This document shows, piece by piece, positions 32,884-45,100 of a stretch of 64,000 bases of DNA. Positions within the stretch are counted from its first letter, which is position 1. Every line of letters begins with the position of its first letter. The notes beneath the pieces were generated by a model, which did no database searches, had not been told where the DNA came from, and was given only the letters and a program-made list of their open reading frames with translations. Source of the stretch: Synchiropus splendidus (taxonomy: Eukaryota > Chordata > Actinopteri > Syngnathiformes > Callionymidae); contig NC_071335.1 of the NCBI RefSeq assembly GCF_027744825.2, positions 15,814,501 to 15,878,500 of the forward strand, in the 5' to 3' direction. The position numbers were made by a program, and so were the translations under genes.

Positions 32884-35800
32884 TCAAGTCCGCGGGAGGG
32901 CGTTGGCGATGGTCTCCCGGGCGCTCTGGCTTAGCCTCTCTGGAAACTTGACCTCAAACTCCACGATAAGGTCACCTCGGCGGTCGGGTCGTTTCGGATA
33001 TGGAAGGCCCTCGCCGTTGATGTAGCGCCTCATTCCCGGCTGCACGATGTCAGTGACGGACACGGTCACGGTCCGGCCGTCGAGCGTGGGGGCGGAGACT
33101 GTGCAGCCACACAAGGCCTAAGAAGAGAGAAGAGATGAATTACGATTAGTTATTGCAACATAACCAGTCTTCACCTCTGATGGAGGTGTGGAAGTTCCTA
33201 ACTCTGGATTTTTCATTTTAAAGGATTCAATATTGATACCACATTGGAGGTGCTGTACGGATATTTTTTCACACCTGACAATATTTCCAACAATAGCATT
33301 CATTTGAATTGTTGAAAAAACTTGAAACACTATAACTGGCCGAGGCTGACAGTATCCAGTCGACTTACATCTCGCAGTGAGATCTTGGCCGTGTAGACGA
33401 TGTCAGAATTGTCGCGCTTGAACACAGGATGAGGCTTGTCCTTCAGCACAAAGACAACATCGGCAGGAATGTTCCTGGGGGTCTCATCCCCCTCTTTGGG
33501 AAAGGTGATTTTGGTGCCCTCTTTCCACCCCTTCTTAATCTGCACTTCCAGGATCTTATCTTCCCGCCGAAGCGACTGCCCGTCAGGGTTCAAGCGCTTA
33601 CGGGAGATCTTCATTTTCTTCGTGCAGCCGGAAAGAATCTCCTCCAGCGACACCTTCAGGTCGTGCACAACAGGAGGGTCTTGTTCCTTCTTGACAACGC
33701 TGGTGTGGCCACCCATCCCGCCCATGCCAGAGCTGAAGGAGCGGGGGAACCCTCCCATCTTGCTTCCTCCCATTGCAAAACTGGCAAAAGGATCGTCAGT
33801 CTCCATGTCTTCGTAGTTGCCACCATTGCGGCCACCAAAGAACTGTTCAAAAGGATTCCGGCCGCCGAAGAATTCGGAGAAGATGACATGAGGGTCTCCT
33901 TGGAAGGTGTAACTGAAGTTGCCGGGGCCTCCTGCACCACCTCCTGAGGGACCTCCACCTTTCAGACCTGAAGTGGAAAGCAAACATCAAGAGGTCAATC
34001 GGAGTGTAACTGCAGTATATTTAACCCAAATACACAAAATAGGATTTGAAGGTTACATTACAGTAGGAGAAATACAACAAAATCCTTATATTTACTCATT
34101 TACACTGTAGTTGGGCACATACAGACTAGTTTGGGTTGCAGGCAGCAACAGAGGCTCACGGCACAAAGTCATGCTGAACTGGCAACCGCTGTTCTACTCA
34201 ACTACGCAAACATTTGTCGAGAAACTGTTTCCACAAACATTCTCACAAGCAGATGTGCTCATACTGTTGCAGCTGATCTTGAGTGATACTGAGGGGGAAA
34301 GCCAAAATTGCACAGTAGAAAAAGATGAGGAAGTTAAACAAAGTTCCAATATGACCCTGAATACAGTTATGCATTTTGGCTGAATTCAGCATAGAGAGGT
34401 TCAGTCACAAGAGTTCACTTATTAGTCAACTTATATCTGAAAAGAGACAGGCACCCTGGCAGGAAGTAATAAATCCAGTCCGAACCGCATGAACTCATCA
34501 TCACAGTACATATGCACACGCTAAATAGTTGATGTTTCAAAACGCTACAAATGAATATTTTTAAGTGTCAGAAATGTTGTCATTGAATACATTCTTTAAA
34601 TGTTTTTGTTCAAACCAGCCACGGAATATACACTGGGGTGATAAAACATGAGGACATACAAGTCTTTGACCAAAACAGCAGTAATATTTTTAAACACATC
34701 AACATCAAACTGTGGTTTTGCAAATCGAAGAAAAGCGTTGTTGCAGTAAATGCCGTCAAAACCCTGTGAAAAGACTGGAGAGTAAAAATAAATATACCAG
34801 CCTTAAAATTGATGTTTGCTATTCTTTCAGACTTTTAGACAGAATGGAGCTTTTTAAGGCTCAATGAAAGGTTACAGGTCACGGTTTCATCCACAATAAA
34901 ATATGACATATGATACAATAAATGGGTTTCACAACTGACAAATTACAACTTTGTAAGTAGACAGAATGAAACAAGGTCATAAGTAGAAAGTCAGAAAATG
35001 TCCGGCTACAATTTTTTCCACCGCTTATCAGAGATCAAGTTGAGCGGGCAGCAGCTTGGGGAAAGAGGCCCAGAATACATTGAGATTTTGTAGGGAATAC
35101 TCATGCAATTAATTCATATTCTATTAAAAGTAATGATAATAATAATAAGAAATATGGAACAGCAATACCATAATATCATCTTCAGGTCACGTGTTACATG
35201 AGCGAAGGTCTTGCACTGACATGACATGTAAAGGCACTATTAAAGTCAGTGTTTACCACATGTGTCTGTGTACAACAGTTGAAATGGTACACACAGGCCA
35301 CTGTAGACCAGGAAAAGCAAATGGCGTACAAAAGAATCATTCTCAAAAAAATAATAATACTTGTGACGTTTGCCCATAGAACTTTTTTTTTTCACAGAAT
35401 GGGCCAAAAGATTAGAATGTAGCCAATTCTTCAGGTTTTCATGTGGACATTCCAATATACAGTGGTACCTCAGTTCCCGACCACAATCCGTTCCAGACGG
35501 CCGTTCGAGAAGCGATTTGTTTGAAATCTGAATCGATTTTCCCCATTACAATAAATGGAAAAAGAAATAATGCATTTGTAGGAGTGAATGTAGAGTGTCT
35601 GCTGCAGGTGCGCTGTTCGTCTATGTGTGTGGCCGCTGCATGTGGGAGGGGTTGCCGAGTGAGTGACGTCTCTCCAGAAGTGAAGAGGTGCCCGGTGCGT
35701 GTCCAGCTCTGAATGTGGGCTTCTGTGCAGTTTGGCTGTGACAAAGTCATAAACCAAGTAACGCTCTGTCCCAGACTCGCCTCATCCCTGTCACAGCTCC

Positions 35801-36999
35801 AGCCCACAACAGGACATCAAACCCTGGAGTGAGCGCTCCAGCCTCGGAGGTGTGGAGAGCGAGCACCTCCCCTGTGACACTCTACCACGGTCCAGTGTGG
35901 AGACAGGAAAGGTTTTACACCTCAATATGAAGAAAAAACAGTCAGTAAATGTAGCTAACGGGACACGTCTGCATACAGAGGCTGCGTTATACAAAATAAC
36001 AGAGCGCGACGTGGGTCAGCTGATCGGTCCACGCACGTTTTTTCCGGCTTTTTTTGGGGACGTTCGAGTTCTGGATTTATGTTCGAAATCAGAAGCAAAA
36101 AAAATCTGGAACTCTGATTTGTTCAAAGTCCGGGACGTCCCAAAACCGAGGTACCACTGTATAAACAAATATGAACATGATTAAAACATATGTATATATA
36201 CCTGTAGAATATCCATTGTAGCAATGATTGTGTTTCGACATGAATAATTCTAATAACAACTGCCCCCATTGTAAGAACATGAATTGCTATTAATAAATAA
36301 GCATTTTGAGTGTGAAGTTGAAATAGACATCGGACGAGATAATGGCGCTATCTAGTGGACTAAGGCCTTCTTACGTAACTATAAACCTCACGAACAGCAG
36401 TGTTTATTATTAAGATTGTTACCTCACCTTCACTACTTTAGACGACTGCGCTTGAGACACATTCAATATTTTATGAACCCTGAAACAGGGATCACCCCTG
36501 AACCGGAGTCCAGCTCTAAAAGCAGTGATGACAACATGAGCGAAACATCCACACAGCACATGGGTGAATCCACGCCCCTTCCGGCTGTCATCTCCGCCGG
36601 GGTTCGACCTCTTCTCTCCGGTGCTTAAGTCTTGTGTAAACATGGGCATATTTCGCAGGCTACAGCTCGCACAACCTCGCCTTCTGACTGTGGTTCCAGT
36701 TGCACTTGAAGGACGAGGCGGAGGCGGCGCCATGACAGAGAGTTCAAACTCTCATGTGGTTCTCGGTATTAAAGCGAGTGCCTCTTACCTTCTTCGCCGT
36801 AGCGGTCGTATATGTCTTTCTTCTTCGGGTCGCTCAAAACGTCATAGGCTTCGGCGACTTCCTTGAATGTATCCTCGGCTCCTGGCGACTTGTTCTTGTC
36901 GGGGTGATACCGCAGCGCCTGCTTGCGATACGCCTTCTTGATGTCGTCCTCTGACGCGCCTTTCTTAATCCCCAAAATGTCGTAGTAGTCTTTCCCCAT
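32884..36999 (-). CDS. dnajb1: DnaJ homolog subfamily B member 1 (Hsp40)
   Basis: Three coding exons: 36789-36999, 33369-33967 and 32884-33117, joined 1044 bases, 347 residues, close to the vertebrate length of 340. Exon 1 is the J domain, [19 protein letters not shown], with the HPD motif (YHPDKNKSP) that stimulates Hsp70 ATPase. Exon 2 starts with the Gly/Phe-rich linker, including [17 protein letters not shown], then the first beta-barrel client-binding domain. Exon 3 completes the second barrel and the dimerisation end ([20 protein letters not shown]). Cytosolic and nuclear Hsp70 co-chaperone for protein folding and disaggregation. The start ATG is the conserved one, and the upstream DNA carries a TATA box and heat-shock element. 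Confidence 0.95.
33968..36788. other. DNAJB1 intron 1
   Basis: 2.8-kb intron. Its only clear content is the pogo-type element at 35460-36159. Confidence 0.7.
35460..36159 (+). mobile_element. Nonautonomous pogo/Tigger-like DNA transposon, copy 1
   Basis: 700 bp with inverted ends CAGTGGTACCTCAGTT and, at the other end, CAGTGGTACCTCGGTT, flanked by TA on both sides. CAG ends plus a TA duplication fit the pogo branch of Tc1/mariner. There is no transposase ORF. Related copies are at 61348-61827 and 63402-63660. Confidence 0.75.
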
Positions 37000-37078
37000 G
37001 TCGACGTCCTGGGCAGAAGTGACTCTTCCTCGGAGCGCAGTTGCTGACTGGTTTGGCGGCCCGACTCCCGCCCAGATA

Positions 37079-37085
37079 TTTTATA
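37079..37085 (-). promoter_or_regulatory. DNAJB1 TATA box
   Basis: TATAAAA on the minus strand, about 80 bases upstream of the DNAJB1 ATG, with the GC-rich stretch in between as probable 5' UTR. It lies just downstream of the heat-shock element, the classic heat-shock promoter layout. Confidence 0.6.
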
Positions 37086-37093
37086 TTAGTTGT

Positions 37094-37113
37094 GGAAACT
37101 TCCAGAGTTTTCT
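37094..37113 (-). promoter_or_regulatory. Heat-shock element of DNAJB1
   Basis: Minus-strand reading AGAAAACTCTGGAAGTTTCC gives four alternating 5-bp units (aGAAa, aCTCt, gGAAg, tTTCc), with one base off consensus in the second. HSF1 trimers bind three or more such units. It sits about 10 bp upstream of the TATA box. Confidence 0.7.
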
Positions 37114-38950
37114 ACAACCAGCTCCAGCAGGCTGCCTGTGACGTCACATAGCCACCGCCCACCCCGTCGTCATCCCTGAGCCTCCTGTACAGACGGTCTG
37201 ACGTTGGAAAAAAACGGTCCTGTTTTCTACACACAAAAGTAAAACGTTAGGCGAGATGCTGCATGCAAATTGTATTTTAGTGTGTAAGAAACTGTCTTTC
37301 AGTCATTTAAATTCAAAGTGAATTCAATTCAAGATTGATCTCTTCAAAGACCGTTATACACACCTCTCCCATGATCCTCGTACAATGTTCAATAACTTGT
37401 TGTTTACTTTGTATAAATTGTAAATAATGCACTTATTTTGAGTTTTCATTTGAAATTTTTCAATTAAATCTTTTTAATCCACATTCATCATGTATAAAAC
37501 AATATGTTGATGCTTTCTTCATAATCCGATCAGACACTAATAATGCATATTTAGATTGTTTTATACACTTAAAAATGGACCGCCATCATGGGAAGTGAAG
37601 AACAAAGCAAAAGCTAGGTGGAGTTGCTGGGAATGATTGCCAGGGTGCAATAAAAGAGAATGAACATGATAAGAGAAGCTAAAAAAAAAGCAAAGCTTTA
37701 AATTAAAATGTACATATATATACAGGTATATATATGAACAGAAAAATGAAACATTACTGTTTCAAAAGGGTGCAGTTGGAGAACAGAGGTAAAGACATAC
37801 TGTAAATTGGACACTCAAAAGCTTCCTCTAGATGTGTGTGTGTGTGAGAGAGAGAGAGGTGTGTGTGTCTTGCCCACTCATCGCTGGGATACGTTCCAGC
37901 ACTCCCCGCAACCCTGAACTGGACTGAGTGCTGGTTAACTGACAATGTATGTATGTATGTAAATGAGAAAAACCAACAGTGTGAGCCGAAATATGGAATA
38001 AAATTGCTTATCTATTTGTATATGTTGACGTCACCTGGAGACATAAAAACACTTATGTGTGTGGACGTTGAGCAGCAGACCCCAATAATAGTTATATTAT
38101 TTTCACAAAATATTCTTTTCAAAGAGAATTATTGATTATTATTTAGAATAGTAAGCTAAACAAACCTCATGACGTTTATTTTATTTTATTTATTTTATCT
38201 TGGAAATGACTGACAGCTATGGTCTGTGACAAAAGAGTTTCAGCAAGAGATTCAAATGAGAGTTCTGAGAGCTGTTAAATTAATGACATTTCACTTAATC
38301 TCTTGGTGGTAACAACAGCAGGGTTTTGAAACATTACAGCAAGTAAAGTAAACAGTAAGTTCCACCAAGAAGCCACGTTGAGATCAACAGGGTCAAATAT
38401 AAAATGATGTTGGAGGACTAGCAGGCAAAGGTTTCTAATGGACTAGAGTCCAGTAAACATCAACGTAGAATAACGTGCTGAAAATCCAAGCAGGTGGCCA
38501 CAAGATAATCTGTCACCGAGCAAAGACAGGGATGGATCACAGTGCATTAGGAACCAACCATTGACAGGAGGAGGCAAGGGTGAGGTAGTTGCAAGGATTT
38601 CATTTTGTTCATGAAAAAAATAAACACACACACACACACCATTATGTGAATGAATTGAATTTGTCATTAACTTTTCAGCTGTCATTTCCCTCTTCCAGTG
38701 AATGATCAATACCAAAAAGATGATCGACTATGCAGAGTCATTTTTTAAAAATTTAAATTTAATTGACTTCAAAACAAAAAAACCAAACAAAAAAACTTAT
38801 TCTGATGATAAGGAAGGAACACGTCTGCGCTCAGGATGAAACATGGAGAAAGGTTTCCCTTCAACACCACCGTTTTACAGTCAGGATTAAAAGGCGATAA
38901 ACATGTAACTATAGTTAATAACAATAATAATAGGGACGGAGTCTGCAGGA
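37114..38950. other. Divergent spacer between DNAJB1 and TECR
   Basis: Head-to-head intergenic region. Apart from the DNAJB1 promoter at its left edge and the TECR promoter at its right edge, it has short CA/TG tracts (about 37833-37868 and 38627-38640) and no gene. Confidence 0.5.
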
Positions 38951-38961
38951 ACTCAGCAAAT

Positions 38962-39113
38962 CCAATTAGGTCAGCGTTTCAGTTTGCTCTTCTCTCATTG
39001 GCTGAATCGCAGACACTCTAGTCTGCTCAAGTGGCTGCAGTTGCAATTGGCCGTGCGGAAAGTGAAGTCCCGCCCACTCCATCTCACCAGGAATTTATCG
39101 CCGCGGTGATTGG
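38962..39113 (+). promoter_or_regulatory. TECR proximal promoter with four CCAAT boxes
   Basis: CCAAT at 38962-38966 and inverted ATTGG at 38997-39001, 39046-39050 and 39109-39113, with a CCGCCC GC box near 39070, all within about 200 bp of the TECR start codon. Repeated CCAAT boxes in this arrangement are typical NF-Y targets and are common in lipid-synthesis genes. No TATA box is seen. Function is inferred from motifs only. Confidence 0.5.
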
Positions 39114-39165
39114 ATGCCGGACCGTCACTCATACAGCCAACTAGGAAAGACTCCAAACTGTCAAG

Positions 39166-42100
39166 ATGAAGCACTACGAGGTGAGTGGTGTCTGTGAAAC
39201 TCAAAACCATGAATGGAGCACAGGGGTGTAGTTGTTGCGACGGTAGCGCCGCAGCCATGCGAGCCATATAGCGTTGCCACGCACCGTTTCTCCCATTGTA
39301 AAGGCTCGAAGCTACTGTCCACACTCTGCTGTCAGAGCAGGCGACAATGACCGCAGCTTTGTGGCCTCGCGTGCGCGGAAATCGCCGTCTCATAGTGCTA
39401 TTCGTTCTTCTCATTGTTGTCGTGCGTTTGCCGTTTGGACTTAGTCGATCAGGAATGAACTGATTTCCTTAGTTTTCATGATGTGAGACAAATATAAACG
39501 GCTGTATTCGTAGTTGAATCCCTGCAACAGCGCTGTCTGTGGCCAGTGTGAGTTACGACAACCCCGGCCCTGTCATTCATCTGTTGAAGTTCAGCGTCTT
39601 CTGGCTGTGGAGTTTCGTTAAAACAACCCTGAGCGTGTTCTTCAAACGACTTTGCTTCGTCTGCATTGACACCGTTGCGCAACTGACAGTGGTTATCTCA
39701 CCTACAAAACCGACCCAACAGGATTTGAAGCAGCCCGACTGAAACCAATCTAACCTGCACTGGCTTCTTGGGGGAGTTTGCAACCTGGAAGAAGTGAAAC
39801 AGCACTTGAATATGTGTGGAATCAGTTCAACAGCGGAAAGTAGTGTGTTAAAATGGGCCCACGCATCGAAGGTTAAATGGTGTTATGAGTTCATGCATTA
39901 TCTAAAGTTTCTAATAATATGTGAAGATGTTTTTGAACCTATTCCAGAGATATTTGTCATATGTTTTGATTTAAGTCTTTTTTTCGTCCAACAGTATTTT
40001 ATGGAGGTTCACCAAAGGGCAGCATGCAACGTGTATCTGAGCAAAAATCGGTTCAAAGTTTCAGATTTATGACTTAATGCGTTTGTGTGGGCCCCTTCGT
40101 TTGATAATGTATGACTCAATACGTGTCTTGCGTCATGCTTCTCTGAAACTGTATTATAATGTCTGACAGAGACAAATTGTGTTCATTTTAACAGCTACTT
40201 TACATATTTTGTACAGTAAATAGTCACTAGATGAATGTATGTATCTTGTCATAAACACTAATCATATATCTACATATGATGTGTCCAGGTTTTGGAGAAA
40301 CTTAACATTTTATTTAGGGGTGGGATTGAATGAAAAAAAAAAATTGTTAGAGAATTTCGCGGTTTAATCGAATAAGAAAATTTGCCACAAGAAGCCACAT
40401 TTTTCAATTTGAATGAATTTAGTATATTACTGAATCAAATGATGGAGCCATACATACATTTAAACGACAAAATATTGTTTATTTTGCATCAGTTTGACAA
40501 TAGCACAATAAATCAAGATGGTGTCTATATTCCAAGTTTTTATATCACCTTATTTAAACTAAGACTCTTTTAATGTCTTGAAAATATTTGGATAACAGTT
40601 TCAATGTTATAAGAATTTCAAGTACATTCAGAGTAGTGGAAACCCTGGTCATTGTGTAGTGAAAAACCTCCCTGAACAAAAGCAAACAGATGCTTTTGTT
40701 CAGGGATTCTTCCATGTTTGTTGTTGTTGTTATCATCCCAGCTGCCACGTGTCTTGTGCATCAGTGGGATCAGTGGACCAGGAACTCCTGCACTTACAAA
40801 GGTTCCCTGTGGTCTGGAGAGTAAACTGTTCAATTAAATTCAATTAAAATAAAACGAACAAATATTTTAACGTGTTCATTATGATTAATTATTAAATCAC
40901 TATGAACTCATTAAAGTCCCACCACTAATTGTAATAGATCACAATGTGGTTTAAATAGTTGTCCCAGTGGTTCCGGAGCCACATCAGTTGCTGCTAATGG
41001 ATTTGTTGATTTTTCACTTTCAATGGCAGAAATGCTCAGTAAAACCTCCCAAATGTGACTTCAGCCTTAAGGCTTTAAAAACCTTTCCATTGTTCCTACA
41101 TCTTCATTTTTAATCGTCCCCTTCCTACATTGACTGTCTGAATTAGTTGTGGAGCACATCAGAGAGCTGTGTCTGCTCCCTCAACACTTGATATGTTCAT
41201 GCACCAACAGTCAAGCAAATTTGTTTTTCCCCCTCAAAATTCAAGATAAAAAATTCACGAGAGCATGCGAAGCAGGCAGGGCTATTCTTACCACAGTGAA
41301 ACTCCATGTTTGATAACTTGAAATTTCCTCACGCCTGGCGCTTGGTTCCTGGGCCTACCTCGCCAGGACAGACTGAGGCTGCCAGTGGGAGCTTTATATA
41401 GAGCAGCTGGGGGAGGTACGGTGGCAGGGGATACGACTGGCAAAGCATGATGGATTTAATTTCCAAAACCCCTTGGGTGCAGTGTCACATGACCGACTTT
41501 GCTGATTGATATACATGAAATCCTTAATGGTGTGAATGAACTAAGTGAGGCAACAGAATGAACCGAGTTCCCTCTAAATATAGGCCGCAGTCATTCTCTA
41601 TTACTTACATTTTGTCTCCTGTTTGTATTTTAGTAACGTTAAAACCAGACATGTTACAGCACGAAATCAGTCAGACACATGCTGTTGCAAACACGGAACA
41701 ATAGTGTCTGTACTTATTAGCATTTGGACAAATGTGTAATTATTTTGTCATTAGCGCGGCATTAGCATGAGCAGCATGTCCAACGTGCATGCACTTTCCA
41801 CGCGCTTGCATCACTGATGTAGCACTTTGAAATGCAAGTCCGCCTTGAATACGGGCCTTTCCAGGTCTTCCACTTGTTTAAGCTGAAATGTTCCTATGCT
41901 TTTCTGGTCTCAGATCGTAATTGTTGTTCTGACCACAGATGTTTTCTCTTCCTGTTGGTTGCTGGTCCTACCCACGTATTCATTTTTCACATTTTTGCTA
42001 ATTTGCATGTTTGTTTCCGCCCGCAAAAACAACTTTATATCTGTACCGATTTCCATTGACCATTCACGGGACGCCTGCTGGACAGACTAAGAATGTTTTG

Positions 42101-45100
42101 TCCAAAAGTGTCTGTGTTTTAAATCATTTCAAAACCAGAATAGTTAAAGAATAATAAAGAGTTAACACAGATTTCACAAGGAATCAGCGTAATAAATCCA
42201 GCTAATCCAAGTAGAACGCTTGTTTTTATAGCTCTTATTGTGAAGACTACAGAGTATTGTGTGACAGTAAGTGCCATGTTATGTTCTGTCCTGAATGAAT
42301 GGATGAATGAATGTTTATTTCAATCTCACATCAAACATTCTTTCATCAGCGACCTAATATATTGTAATTTAATGCATTTATTTTTTATACAGTTGTATTT
42401 TGAATTGATAAAAACTACACATTTTACGATTATTTTTTTTTTTACATTAAAAAAAAAACAAATAAAAATAGACTTTTGGTTCAGCAGTTAAGAATATATA
42501 GAAGGAACGTTTAACTTTTTGTTCTTGCTCCATTTGCATGTTCATTTAAGTCGAGAGCTTACCGGTGTCGAGTGCCTTAGTAGGGCACAAGCTGGGCCAA
42601 GTTCAATGACAAATGGGTTTGACCAGTTGCTGCTTCGCGTCCCATCCGCTTTACAAAATGGGTTTTCCAGACTGGTGGTCATTAGCGTAAGTGAGGGGTG
42701 GCGGGTGGGAGGGGTGTTTCAGGGGAATGCCCGACTAAGCTTTCAGCGTGTGGACTATTATCGCCCAGGAAAAGGCATCTCCGTAGGTGCGGGAGGCGGT
42801 TGCTTCTGAGACATGGTGTGATGCTCTGACACTGCGCTGGAGCTAAAGCGGAGCATGGAAATAGTCACTGATGGACAAGGACCACCACCTGATGCTGTGG
42901 TGCTCCAAAGGCATGTTAGCAGACTGGATGGCTGAAAATTAATAGAGATCCCATGACATCACTAAATAGGATGACCAGGGTGGGGGGGGGACCGCGGCTA
43001 AAATGGTTAGTTATGCAGAGTTTGCAGCCGATGATTATATTTAGCTGCTAGCGGAGGAAGCGATGGGGTCAAACTAGGAAAGGGTGTGTTGTTTGCTGTT
43101 ATAACTTCACTCCTTTTGGCCACTTAGTGGTGTCAGAGGTCAGCGGGTATCTGTTTTAGGAAGCTGCTGCATTTCAGAACTAAGTGGGTGCCACGCTGAA
43201 ATGGAGCCTGGAGGGCTTGAGGAGCGTGCAGATGATCTACAGTGGAGCGTTTGTGGCGCGGCATGCTGGACATTCCTGTGTACGCAACTGTGTACACACA
43301 TGTGGCATAGATCTGTTCTCCGGGGGTCCCTGCCTGTTAAATAAAGGACCAGAAGTGAAGGACTGAAGACGAGAAGGAAGAGGGAGGGGCCGCGCTCAGA
43401 GCCAAGTGCAGCCCCGCTCCTTTAACGCTCGCTCGGAAATCACATCCAGGTAGACGGTCCGGGGGTTGAGACCACCGACAGCAAGGGAGGACTGGAGGAG
43501 GTCTGTGGACATGGATGCCCTGGCGCTTGAGGCCACTAGTAAAAAGGCAGCTAACGGAGCGGTCGCGGCGCTAGCCGCACCTGTGTTCACGCCGACACCT
43601 GTTAAACGAAAACAAGCCAAGAAAACTAAGAAAGCTGTTGTTTTCTTTGAGGTGGAGATTCTGGATGCCAAGACCAAGGACAAGCTGTGTTTCCTCGACA
43701 AGGTAAGCACATCGCTTTTCTGTCTGAATCCACCCAAAGTTGAGTGAACAAATGTTCTGACCTGGCATCCTGTGATGTCTGCAGCAACTGTCTCTGACTT
43801 CTCTAGAACATCGGCTTGGTCGCCTGACATTTGTCTCCCCAAGTCACATGAGTTAATACTGATGCAATGTTTCACACCTATTTCTGTGGTGCTGCCTGGC
43901 AACCGATGTCTCTGAAATGGAACACATACATCGCACTGGTAAAGCTTTGTCATAAATATGGTAACTGCGTTGTTTAGTCCGTTTAAAGCGCCACTTTAGG
44001 AAAACAGGATTTCATGTTCTCAAATACACTTGTAATTTATGAGTGATGCTTGGTGTCGCAATGTTCATATCAAGTGTGAATTAAATGCCAGACATAAAAA
44101 TATCCAATAACCGCTTCGGAGCACAGCAGGAGTCACTGCTCGGAGGAAATGTAGTTCATCATGACGCAACTCTTGTCAAATATTTATTTGTTGTTTAACT
44201 GTCAAAATAAGAAATCGTATCACTTGTTTTGAATGTGTGCTTCACATGTGAGCACTCAAGTGTGGCAGGGACAGTTGAATATTGTTGCTCAGCAGTTGCT
44301 CGCCGTCCCACTGCAAGGAAAAGCAAGCATTTGTTCGTTCAAGTGCCGGTAAACAGGTTCAACTTTATGTTCACACTTCCGACTCATCATGCAGTGGGGA
44401 AATACTGAAGAATACTGTGAGGGTGTTAATGGAAGGAGCTGGACACGGTCCAGAAACACACATGCCGTCTAACACTTATTGAAGTATTAGGCCTATCATG
44501 TGGGTGCTGCCGGGGGGGCTGAGGGTTCACATAGAGGCTGTCCCACTGAAGTCATCGTGCTGAAAATGGTGCGTTGTCTTCGAGACCACATGAACAGAAG
44601 TAAGATGATCGGAGTTGGAAACCTTTACTGCTGCAGGGTCAAGCTGTCCTGGGAAAGGCCATGAAACTCTGAATTAAAGGTGATTTGGCTGTAAATGTCA
44701 ATTTCACTAGATTGAATTATTTGGTATATAAAATGTTCATGGACATTTATGAAGCTACATGAATCACAGAAAGCAATAATTTATTATCTTCATTCCTGGA
44801 AGCACATTTGGTGCTTGTAAAAAGAAAAAAAAGTCATGTTTTTGAGCACAAAACTTATCATAAAGTGTGTAATGGTGACAGTTTGATTACTATTTTGTAA
44901 TGTCAGTATGTCAATATATTATCTCGTTCATTTTTACTGGTACTGTGTTCATAGTCTTTGTTTGTTTATAGATATTGAATTTTCTCTTCAACAACCATAT
45001 TATTCATTTTGATAATCAACCACAGTGTTTATTTATATATTTTAAAATTATTATTACTTTTTTAAATCATTACCATTCCCTGCTCTGTTTCATTCTTCTG

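Noticed and set aside
33429..33947. Plus-strand open frames over DNAJB1 exon 2
   Set aside because: Shadows of the GC-rich minus-strand coding exon.
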